This document shows positions 55,048 to 64,000 of a DNA stretch of 64,000 nt, in pieces (position 1 is the stretch's first letter; every line of letters starts with the position of its first letter). The translations under genes and the position numbers were made by a program. Source of the DNA: Cristatella mucedo (lineage: Eukaryota; Bryozoa; Phylactolaemata; Cristatellidae); assembly GCA_009760855.2 (NCBI GenBank), contig WPIO01000030.1, positions 3,817,501 through 3,881,500 of the forward strand. Direction: 5' to 3'. Below the pieces are notes generated by a model that did no database searches, was not told the origin of the DNA, and saw only the letters and a list, made by a program, of their open reading frames with translations.

Positions 55048-56701
55048 AGGAGCATTTCAAGCAGGAGCCTCGAGTATTTCGCTGTCCGCCGCCTCGCAAG
55101 CTTCTCAAAATGTTTTCGATCGTAAACTTCCGAACCAGCTATGGCTGTGAGCGCCCGGAGCCTGGTCACGTGATTTTGGTACAACTCTTAGGGAAAAGCT
55201 ACGGGGTTGCCTGTCGCCTGCGATCGCCCTGAGCAGCCGGATGGAGGGAGGTAAGCTAGCATGAGCGCTGCTGGTCACTCCGGCTACAATGCCTATGCTT
55301 CTCGTCTCGCTCGCTCCTTTGTATTATTTTAGTCTGATAGTGTATTCGAATCCAAAATATCTCCTTCCTGGAATGAATTTGACCATTAGCGTCATCCATC
55401 CATCTTCGACTTGTTTGTCTGTTTTTGCCCTTTTTCTCTTCGCGTCGGTCTCAAAATAACCGTTCAGGCCATCTCTGGAGGACATGCTTATGCTCGGACT
55501 ATGAAATAATGTCAGGTACGAGTCTCTATCTGCTGCTATGTCGGTCCTGCGGTGCAGCAGCATTTTTCTCCTCTTGTATCGCCTACTTTCTTGTCCCTTC
55601 GGACCTTCTCCAGATCAACACTGAGCGACCAGTGTTGGACTTGGCACCGGATTCCCAGATGCTCTAGAATCTTTATAGAGCGTCACCGAAATGAGAGCGT
55701 TCTGCTGCCAGCAGAGCTCCTACAGGGTGGCCACTTTGTAAGACCTCGTATACAAGACTAAGCCACCAACCAGCTACACTTTCACAATGCACGAGGCTCA
55801 TGGGAATTTTACAACGCCTTCCTTATTAAGAAATACCCGTCTGCTATTGCTGCGGAAGGGCTTTAATTGTCACGGTCCCCTTCCATAGATCTATGTGCTG
55901 ATGACTTTCCGTAAACTCGTCGTCGGCGGGCATACCTTTATGTTCAGCCACGGCTGATATCGGGATCAGCAGTGGCTGGACATGGCTAAACGTGCTCAAA
56001 ATATTGGAAAATGTAGGTAGCTGATTCGTAATTTTAGGTAGTCGAGCCAGCCTTTTTTGTTTGCTTTCGAGCAGCTGAATGTTACTGGATACTGGAAAGA
56101 TGACTAGACACTGAGCCGCTCGAGGTGCTCCATCGCACTGGAGAATCAGCGGTCTCAAATAGGTAGGCTGGTGCAAGCGATTTATCTCACCGATGCCCGA
56201 CGGTCTGAGTTCGGACCCTAAAGGTCGAAGGCAGGCTTCTCAAGCACACTTCCATTTCGACAGCCACAAGTTGAGGACGAAGCTCGCTGCTGAAAGATGA
56301 AAGCAGCGATTGCAGCGGCGCCTAGCGGGGCCAAGACGCCCGATCCTGTGCAAACCGTTTGCCTTAGCCTGGCTGCACGGCTGGCGTCGTTAACACATCG
56401 ACTACTGCTCTGCAGGAGCGACGTTGCCCGCCTACCCTCTCTCCCACCCCGGTTGGCGCAGAAGGAGCGTGGCAGGCGGCTTTCTACCCAAGGCGTCCCT
56501 ACAATCTTTTTACGATCGGCGGCCTCTAACTAGCTCAAGGTCTAACCTCCCTTGGCTTAATCATCGCCACGCCCCGAATCCCCCTGCCCGCACTGTGCTC
56601 GTAGCCGGGCTGGTTGAGCTTTAAGGTGCCGTCACTGCTTTGCCGCAGACACCGTTGACGCCGCAGGGCTTCAGCTACGTCCCGCCTTTGTTTTTTGGCA
56701 G
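55048..56701 (+). other. Intron of the channel gene
   Basis: No exon supported. A short GC-rich part at 56.3-56.6 kb precedes the S6 exon. Confidence 0.45.
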
Positions 56702-56822
56702 GTACGTATTTCAGATAGCCAGCTACATGATTGGACTGTTTATTTTTGCCACCATTGTCGGTCAGGTGGGTAACGTCATCTCCAACTACACGGCGAGCCG
56801 CCAGGAGTTTGAGCGGCAGCTG
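56702..56822 (+). CDS. Cngl: Cngl-like channel, S6 exon
   Basis: The acceptor CTTTGTTTTTTGGCAG opens the exon with one base that completes the CAG codon begun at 47746. The join therefore reads TNWQ-YVFQIASYMIGLFIF. It encodes the S6 helix and the start of the C-linker: SYMIGLFIFATIVGQVGNVI, then SNYTASRQEFERQL. FATIVGQVGNVI is the hallmark S6 block of CNG channels. It ends at CTG followed by GTAAGC, phase 0. The intron between the pore exon and this one is about 8.95 kb. Confidence 0.93.
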
Positions 56823-59039
56823 GTAAGCCAGCGCTCGGCAGAGCAGGGTGTGGCTGCGGCCTTCGCGAACCTGCGCCTGCGTGCCGTCTCGGCGCCAGAG
56901 CTGCCTCCGAGAGGCGACCCTGCTCCCCAGCGCTGCGGTCGCCTTTCGCTCGGGAAGCCACAGCGTCGGCTAGAATCGGCGCTCCCTGTCACGGACCCAC
57001 GATGCAAGCCGCTCCGATGCCCGTCGCGAATACGGTCCTCACGCGGGAATAGCTACACGACACGGACCGGGCTCGGCGGGTCTCGATGAAAAGACCTTTC
57101 GGCGCTGACTTGCATTCAATCGGCGGCACTTCTGCGATTTTTCTTTCCACTCCTCATAATGGCGGGCCGCACTTCGAGATAATTAATGGCAGCCTGCCTG
57201 GCGACCGACGGTTGACCTTAAATGGGTTACAAGTACCTTGCAACATAAGCGAAGATGTTTTGGAAGACTGACGTTGATTGTGCGTCCGGCAGTACAACGA
57301 ATTCGTTACGTAGACGTTCTGGTCTATTCACCGCCAGGCAGACTATAAAAGGCATGCACTGATATATTCTACCAATTGACGATTCTAGTCAATTGATCGT
57401 GCTCAGCGTTCCCACAGCGAAGCTTCAGCCCTTCGTTAGGATCTCGCCACGAGTCGGCAAATGGAGTGCTTCGCATGGCGCGTGTTCTTATAAGCACTAA
57501 GCGCTTGGCGATTCGAGTGAGTAACCGGCTTAGAGATTCGTCGACTATAGGCCGTTCGCTAGCCGCGGGTTATATAATCGCTGTCGGTGAGGGGGGTCGG
57601 GCTCGCGACCCACCAGTTATAGCTATGCTCTATCGTACGCCATTATAGTCGCCATTATGCTCGCTCGCTGAACTCGGCTATCCACCGCCAGCTGATTGGG
57701 CAGTCTCCTGAGGCGCCGGCTCTATGAGAGTGAGGAGTGGTCCTGCTGTTTCACTCGCTTCGCCACCGAGCAATCTGTTAAGACAGCCGGCGGCATAGAA
57801 GCCACCACTGTGAATAGTTTAATGAAAGCGAGTCCACTAAGCGAAGCATGCCTTCGCATTGCATGATTTGGATTTACTAAGCAAATTTCGCTTCGCTGCC
57901 CTGTCTAGTCCATTCACCCACTCAGCGGCATCCTGCACTAACAGATTCATTTACTCACAACCGATCGGCCACGACCTCGGCCAGTCAGAGTAGCTCCCTA
58001 GCTAACCGCTAGCTGCAGCCGGAATCGTTCGCAGCACCACTCGGAGCCAGGGTAAAAAGAGCGAGTAGTCATGAGATTAGTAGTGATTTTTGATAGTATA
58101 TAGTATTTTTATTAGTAGTAGTAAGGAGACTGGTTGGTGGATTCTGCTGCTGTGCTGGCCGAAGCTGAGAGTGGGACCGAAGAATAACCGCGAAACACTT
58201 TGATAAAGTTCGGATGACCAAAAGACTAGAGTGCGAGTCGAAAGGCCGAGAAGCGAATCCCATATTCTATTGCATGTAACCAAGGCTGACAGCAGAGAGT
58301 ATTTCAGACCTCCAGGGTGTTTTAGTTTCCAGTGCTACCAGTCGAGCCAATTGACAACGAGTCCATTATGCAAGCAACCAATCGGGTTTATGTACAAGTC
58401 TGTCCTTGCCCCCAGGGAATCTTCAACGGTTATTTGTTGCTAAGGAAATGGTGTCGTACGCATTTGTCCAACATTTCGCGTTCGTGTTTGGTAAATACTG
58501 GGGCTTTCGGCGTGACTTTATGTATCTCGAGCGTTCCCTACACTCCGTACACTAGTCCGCTGTAAATCTAAGGTCCTGCAAATTCGCCCACAATTTTACT
58601 AATACTTACCTAAACCACAGGGAAATTCCAGCTGGTCGTCGATGGCATCAGCTATAATTATTATTATCAACGTTAGATATATGGTCTATTATATTTACAA
58701 GCACACGCAACAGTATTTAGAATGTGAATTATAGGCCGTTTACTTTCCAGCTATTTGGGACGGGGAATTCCACGGCTGTGTGCGAGCTGACTTTCAAATG
58801 CTTAACCGGAGAAAGTGGAGACCCTTTGAATGTGGCTTCGACCGCAGAGACTCGGCACGTCATTGGAGCGCAGTGAGGCGTCCTCTGGACGCACGGCTCA
58901 CGCGATACTACAGGCCGCACTGTCTCGCTCCCCCGCCCACCTCGAGCGAACGCACTCGTTTCAAGCTGGCGTAAATGCTTACAAATCAGCGAGATTGCGG
59001 CCACATTTATACAAACGCTGCGAACGGCGCCACTTGTAG
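56823..59039 (+). other. Intron of the channel gene
   Basis: 2.2 kb, no exon or mobile element recognised. CGCTCCGATGCC-rich sequence directly after the S6 exon would extend the frame for about 90 codons without CNG similarity and is treated as intron. Confidence 0.5.
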
Positions 59040-59128
59040 GACGGAGCGAAAACGTACATGCAGCGTCACGGCGTGCCGAAGGAGCTGCAGACGCGGGTAC
59101 AGCGTTGGTACGACTACGTGTGGACGAG
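59040..59128 (+). CDS. Cngl: Cngl-like channel, first C-linker exon
   Basis: The acceptor GCCACTTGTAG starts in phase 0 (match to 56822). The peptide is DGAKTYMQRHGVPKELQTRV, then QRWYDYVWT. The donor AG followed by GTATGC leaves phase 2. The (K)TYM-x-VPK-x-x-Q-x-RV-x-RW-x-DY-x-W pattern is the A' and B' helix region of the CNG/HCN C-linker, which couples nucleotide binding to gate opening. The DGAKTYM start is especially close to Cngl. Confidence 0.92.
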
Positions 59129-60545
59129 GTATGCGCAGCTCACCGGCGAGACGCTCGTCGAATATTCGGCGGCAGCCAATGCCGAAGCCGATCGCTTTCT
59201 CCACGGCCAGCTAGCGCTACTCCGAGAGCCGACAGGCGTCGGGCGGCCTCTGCTGCTCTCGCGGGATGACCTTACGACCTTGGCTGCTTAGCGAGCTACA
59301 GGGCTCGGTAGCTTGGGGCCCGAATAATAGCAGTGTTGCTTTAAAACTCCCGCAGCACATTTGGACGTTGCGAATCGCCTGCAGAAGTGTGTCACTAGCG
59401 GTCGAATTAGACGTCGAGTTTCAGGGTCTGCTACCGCCCGTAGCAGCCCTTTGCAACTAGGTCATTGCCCCCAGGCAAAATCTATCTTCGAGGCTTGTTT
59501 GTCACGACCGCCCATTAGAGGGCGTATTGGCTACTCGTCTAAAAGACGAATGTCTTGCGCCGGATTTTAGAGGGAACGCTCGCTCAGCATTTCGTGAGCA
59601 TTTTTTTATTTTACAGCTCCTCCGCAGCTATCTATACGCCTGCGAATAAATTTAGTCCCCCTCGGTCGCACGACGAGACGAGCTTTGATCATTAGGCACC
59701 TCGCTAAAGTATTGTGAGCTTCATGTAACCCCACTGAGAAACTCTCTCGTCTGGCATGTGGGGCTGCTAGTTGAACGAGCGACGGCAAAAAAAGTATTTG
59801 CTGCACACACTGCAATTCACCATCTTCGGACGATTTTCTTGCAAAAATGAGGTCGTCGTAGGGAAATTATAGCGTCGTAGGGAAATTCGTATCGGAAACG
59901 CTGTCATTGTGTAAAAGGCCTCGGCTAAACTAGGACGCTCACTAACCTGAGTGTTTGTATTTTTTATGTCTTTACAGTTTCACTAAAAATAGCAAGGCTC
60001 CAGACCTGGAATAAGAAAGGAGAACATAAATTATGATCTCTCAATGGTTATCTTGCTACCACTACTGTGCGCCTAGTATATCTATTCACGTGTCGGTTGG
60101 CAAAGGTCTCGGTTCTCCTTCGACCAAGAACTTTCCATTAGCGGCGCAGGGCTATGCATGCAGCGCGAAAGAATGGATACCAAGTCATTTAAGCATATCC
60201 AATATCGTGAGACTGCTGCATGTGATATTTGAATGCTAAGTGTTGTGCTGTAAAAAATGGCATTGACTGCTCTATAGTGCCGTAACAACGGAGGGATTAG
60301 CTGTTGTGCATTCCCACGTGAAACACCTTTTTGTGATTTTTTATTTTTTGTATATTTATAAGGTGTATGCAGTGGATTCCGATCAATCACGGAATATCAG
60401 GAAAATATTATGTCAACTCCAAACATTCACAACTTAATTCAACAATTAAAAAACATATACGGCACAAGATATTCGAACATGTCTGCTCATAAACAAACCT
60501 GCATACTCTCTGTAGCTACCTCCGAACGCACGCGCGGGCATGCAC
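59129..60545 (+). other. Intron of the channel gene
   Basis: No exon recognised. CTCACCGGCGAGACG after the donor keeps the frame open briefly but is unlike CNG. Confidence 0.45.
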
Positions 60546-60630
60546 GCTCACACACACACACACACGCCCACGTGCACATACACACACACACACACATCCA
60601 TACGCATGCACTCAAGCAATGCACACACCG

Positions 60631-60672
<42 letters not shown>

Positions 60673-60700
60673 CACACGCCCACGTGCACCGTATACACAC
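60546..60700. repeat. Interrupted (CA)n microsatellite
   Basis: CACA runs interrupted by CACGCCCACGTGCAC and GCATACGC variants. Two ACACGCCCACGTGCAC segments recur at 60565 and 60674. Confidence 0.93.
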
Positions 60701-61145
60701 ACATAACTATATACATTTGCATTAAAATATGCAAGAAAACTTTGTCTAAAAAGTCATGCAATTGTTAATAAAACACATTTATTAAATGTATTATTTATGT
60801 TACAGAATTAATGAGGTCACTGCTAATATGCGAACTCAGTGTATGCCCGCTCCTCAGTGCTCGAGATCAGTGAAAAATTCCTCAATTATCACCTCCGAGA
60901 AAAAGGCCAATAGCGCCATCTAGAAGTAAGATCCCATTCAACTTGCGTGGTTTTGCTCAAATAATTGGAGTGAATTCTCTTTATTTTTTCAATAGTTACT
61001 CATCATTAGTATTCGCTCAAAATAAATGGCCGCCGCCTATCTGATGTCCAAATTAACTAGAACTTAATTCTACATGAACAGATACACACTCACTCTCAAG
61101 CACACACCACATAGATCAACTGCATATCGACAAAAGAGAGAGAGA
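60701..61145. other. Intron, no gene seen
   Basis: AT-rich. Nothing recognised. Confidence 0.35.
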
Positions 61146-61187
61146 TATATATGCATGTATAGCATATGCAGGATATATGCATATATA

Positions 61188-61223
<36 letters not shown>

Positions 61224-61279
61224 TATATAAATATATATATATATATGTATATGCATATATATATATATGCATATATATA

Positions 61280-61315
<36 letters not shown>
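61146..61315. repeat. (AT)n microsatellite with ATGCAT interruptions
   Basis: 170 bp of AT repeats in which ATGCATATAT recurs about every 10-20 bp. Ile-Tyr frames on both strands are artefacts. Confidence 0.95.
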
Positions 61316-61317
<2 letters not shown>

Positions 61318-62889
61318 CAGAGCTTTACGCGTTGGCAGCTTCCCTCTAGAGAATGCGAGAGAATAAGTCAATTCAAGGTAAGTACTTCAACTTACTAAAG
61401 TGATAGAAAGCTTGCATATTTTTCGTACTAGAGAAAAAGGTGCATATCGCGGATATGTGTCTGTATTTATTGCAACGTTATGACTATTACAAGTCAAGGG
61501 CTCTCTGTAGGTTTTCAAGCCCATCAAGATCCGATCTTTCAATTTGAAATGGGTCTGAGCTGTGAAAACAGGTTTCGTTGTATAGAAGAAAGTATACCAA
61601 CTGTACATACAAAGCTCTTTCAAAAAGCTTTGGAGATAATGCTCAGAACTCAGTGGCAGAGCCAGAGGAATGGTGCCTTTGACCCCCCCCCCCCATGTCG
61701 CGGTACAGCGACCTGTGAAGCTCCCTATTCTTGCACGGCCCAACAGTCAACAACGATGAAATTACGTCTTAATTCCACTAGATGAGCGACCTCAGAGTTT
61801 GCGTCGAATAAACACTGTGACTTTTCAAAACAGCCTTAAATAAATTGCGAGTTTATCCCAAGCTACACGAAAATTTGATGGATCTTGCCGTTACATTAGG
61901 TATTACTGGTCTTTCCCCCGTCCAGCTTAAAATCCTGGCTTCGCCAAAGTCTGCTCGTGTTAGTGGCTGATTTCGTGGAGGAGAGATTAGCATGCAAGTC
62001 CGAGAAGAACTGACAGCACGTGCGATCTGCCAGAGAAATATAAGGTGTCGTGCTATGAGTTCGGTCTCATACCAGGGATGGTGTGGCATCTATCAATGTA
62101 TGACATTTCGCGGAGCTCGGCGGAGACAATCAATCACACTTCGAATAGCCGACTTGGTATAGCCGAGTCCAAAAGAGGCCTCTGCTAAACCAAGGAGAGA
62201 CACGATTCATTGCATTTATCACCTTTCAAACTCTGCATATCAATTAGGTCCGAGGCTGATGAGGACAAAAGGACAAAGCTGGAAAGGTTAGGGAGCAGGT
62301 GATGCGGCCAGATTCTTAGGATAGTACCGCTAGTAACTTGTGCTCGGATCTGAGCACTGGAAGACAATGGAGCTACTCAAAACTACTCTAAAGGAGCTTG
62401 GGTATAACGCTTCCGGTAAGTAGCCAATCGGGGAATCTCTGAATGTGCCTTTGGAGGACAATCAGTGGTGGCTCACGAGGGATGATTGCCAGCTATGAGG
62501 ACTTAGCTGACTAGTGCAGGAGTCAGGGGTCAGGGGCATTGAGCTGATTGCAGTGGAAGTGGGTTATAGAGTTCAGGTGGGTAGATCGACCACATCTTTC
62601 CTCGATCGTATCGTTTTTTGGACTAAGCACGCGCTGCAAGCAATCAAATGCGTCGCTAGGGTAGGTATAGAAGGTGGTGCTTGGATACGGTCACAAATAC
62701 GTAACATGACCGTCAGACAGATTACTGAGGAACTATAGCTGGTTACCAGTGAATAAATGAGAAGCGTAGAGCCCTGCTCCCCCATATATCGCGAGGAAGC
62801 TTCAGCCGGTGGTGAATGAGTGTTAGATCTACTCGGGCAGCGTCTTGATGGGTTGGACCAGGCTGGGTGTCTCCAGCATGATATTGTGA
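61316..62889 (+). other. Intron of the channel gene
   Basis: No gene or element recognised except short frames. Confidence 0.4.
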
Positions 62890-62970
62890 AGCCTAAGCAG
62901 CTTAATGTACGCATGCGGTATCCAACAGACTTCATCTCACGAAGCAAAGAGAAAGTGAGAATCCTCGGTC
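62890..62970 (-). mobile_element. 3' fragment of the (ATTAC)-type non-LTR element, antisense
   Basis: On the minus strand it reads LTFSLLREMKSVGYRMRT, matching PTFSLLRETKSVGYRMRT at 3398-3460. It continues to an AGCTGCTTAGGCT box (AGCCGCTTAGGCT there). It is a third copy of this family, truncated at both ends. Confidence 0.75.
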
Positions 62971-63276
62971 TGCAGCCTGGACAATCAGCACTGGCCTCCC
63001 GCCTCGGCACGAGTTTGCGTGCATGTCTTTCCTTCTTACAAGTTCCCTACGCTCCGCATCATCGATTAGGGAATATCGGCGCTCCTGCTCGCTTCATTGC
63101 AGACTTAGCAAAGTCTCTTTGCTAAATTGATCGTCCTGCCTTTAGCCAGATTTTTACTAACGCAAAACCTGCATCCGGTTGCTATCGCCGCCTCTAGTGC
63201 CTTTCGTTCATAGCATAGCACGGCGAGCGCTGTAGCACTACTCGTGATTCTATCTTACTCTATTCTTGGCTCGAAG
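62971..63276 (+). other. Intron of the channel gene
   Basis: No feature recognised before the acceptor of the next exon. Confidence 0.4.
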
Positions 63277-63379
63277 GAATCAGATGCTGGTGTCCGGGGA
63301 CATCAACTCGCTGCAGCTGCTACCCGACAAGCTGAAGACCGAACTAGCGCTGCACGTCAACCTCGAAATCCTTCGGAAG
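63277..63379 (+). CDS. Cngl: Cngl-like channel, second C-linker exon with possible GC donor
   Basis: The acceptor TCTATTCTTGGCTCGAAG starts with G completing AGG, in phase with the donor at 59129. The join reads VWT-R-NQMLVSGDINSLQLL, then PDKLKTELALHVNLEILRK. LPDKLK-x-E-x-A-x-HVNLE is a diagnostic C-linker block of CNG channels, and SGDIN before it matches the Cngl type. After AAG the sequence is GCACGTGCC. Reading on gives RASRSVLQEV and a stop without CNG similarity, so splicing must occur about here. The donor is either GC at 63380 or GT at 63384. The remaining C-linker and nucleotide-binding domain lie to the right of the window. Confidence 0.88.
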
Positions 63380-63636
63380 GCACGTGCCAGCCGCAGCGTA
63401 TTGCAAGAAGTTCGCAGCGTCGTGCGACTGCTTTCGTCGCCACGTGAATGCTCCTCGGCTTTTTCTCTCGTTCGCCACATTCGCATATAGAGAATCCGGC
63501 CGCTTGCCACGCAAGCAAGACACTGAGACATGAGGAAGCGTACTTTCTCACCTTTTACTTCAGGTGCCCGATTTTGGCCTTTTCTTTCCACGCTTGCAAC
63601 TCTGCATGCGAACTTCTCAAGCCCCACTGCAGTGTA
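63380..63636 (+). other. Intron of the channel gene
   Basis: No exon supported. Short frames on both strands only. Confidence 0.45.
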
Positions 63637-63719
63637 CAGCAAATGTAAAGCGCCTAGAGAGAGATTAAGTTCTCTGAGGGCGCTTTATCAAGTGAATTGT
63701 TATTATTATTGTTATTATC
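63637..63719 (+). mobile_element. Tail-only LINE insertion
   Basis: CAGCAAATGTAAAGCGCCTA through GGGCGCTTTATCAAGTGAAT and an ATT run, almost identical to the tails of the young copies at 39.4 and 49.9 kb. Nothing of the upstream 3' UTR is present. It lies about 260 bp after a channel exon. Confidence 0.9.
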
Positions 63720-64000
63720 GAGCACCTGGTTCCAGTGTACTCCAGCTCAGCTATTTTAAAATTTTACCACTTCTGACCGTGCAATCTGGCTACCACTGGA
63801 TTTAATTAAAATTTAATTAACTGCGATTATCGTTGCTTAAAAATCTTTCAAATGAGCTGCGCAATCAACAAAGATGACGGGTGTAATCTTGTTTTCTTGC
63901 CAGGCCTGCTGAGTGGCCGACCGACTTTACCTCGCCGCTGAAGGCCACCCGGAGCCAAGTCTCCCTTTAACTGTAGCTATACATAATATATATAGACAGG
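63720..64000 (+). other. Intron at the right edge
   Basis: AT-rich sequence without recognised features. The next channel exon is not reached. Confidence 0.4.

Noticed and set aside
57335-57365. TATA-like box GACTATAAAAGGCATG
   Set aside because: Lies in a channel intron with no downstream exon start that fits; a chance match is likely.
61074-61371. Ile-Tyr repeat frames on both strands
   Set aside because: (AT)n microsatellite.

Overview
The window is animal nuclear DNA. Coding exons are short and GC-rich, with good splice sites and matching intron phases. They sit among kilobase-scale AT-richer introns and intergenic DNA full of decayed non-LTR retrotransposons, tRNA-derived SINEs, DNA-transposon remains and long microsatellites. 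The gene set (an SFI1 homologue, an EF-hand-like protein and a CNG-channel relative resembling insect Cngl) together with a PF20700-type Mutator-like transposase suggests an invertebrate, probably a protostome. I cannot fix the phylum from the sequence alone.

Layout, all on the + strand unless stated. (1) 0.5-5.2 kb: the 3' half of an SFI1-like centrin-binding gene. Its 5' part lies off the left edge and its stop is at 5213-5215. (2) 5.2-13.3 kb: a retrotransposon graveyard. (3) 13.4-34.9 kb: an unidentified gene. A possible first coding exon lies in a GC-rich island at about 14.4 kb, a strong exon at 25.3 kb, an EF-hand-like exon at 32.6-32.8 kb, and a terminal exon at 33.5-34.05 kb. Between them lie a GA-rich tract, a Mutator-like transposase pseudogene (- strand), a Tc1/mariner/pogo-type non-autonomous element, a decayed near-full-length LINE (- strand), a SINE ending in a 119-bp palindrome, and a 14-bp minisatellite carrying nine CACGTG sites. 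(4) 35-45 kb: CT and AT microsatellites and LINE copies, one with a 452-codon uninterrupted reverse-transcriptase reading frame. (5) 45.2 kb to the right edge: a cyclic-nucleotide-gated channel gene. The exon at 46.3-47.7 kb carries S1 to the pore, 56.7 kb carries S6, and 59.0 and 63.3 kb carry the C-linker. The nucleotide-binding domain lies beyond the window. Its first large intron holds a diverged tandem/inverted repeat split by a young LINE.

The three genes have no evident functional link. The strongest structural signals are the phase-consistent exon chains, two candidate GC donor sites, a LINE family and SINE family sharing a 3' hairpin tail, tail-only LINE insertions, and the CACGTG minisatellite. 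I could run no alignment, so family names rest on recognised motifs and exon limits on splice signals and phase.
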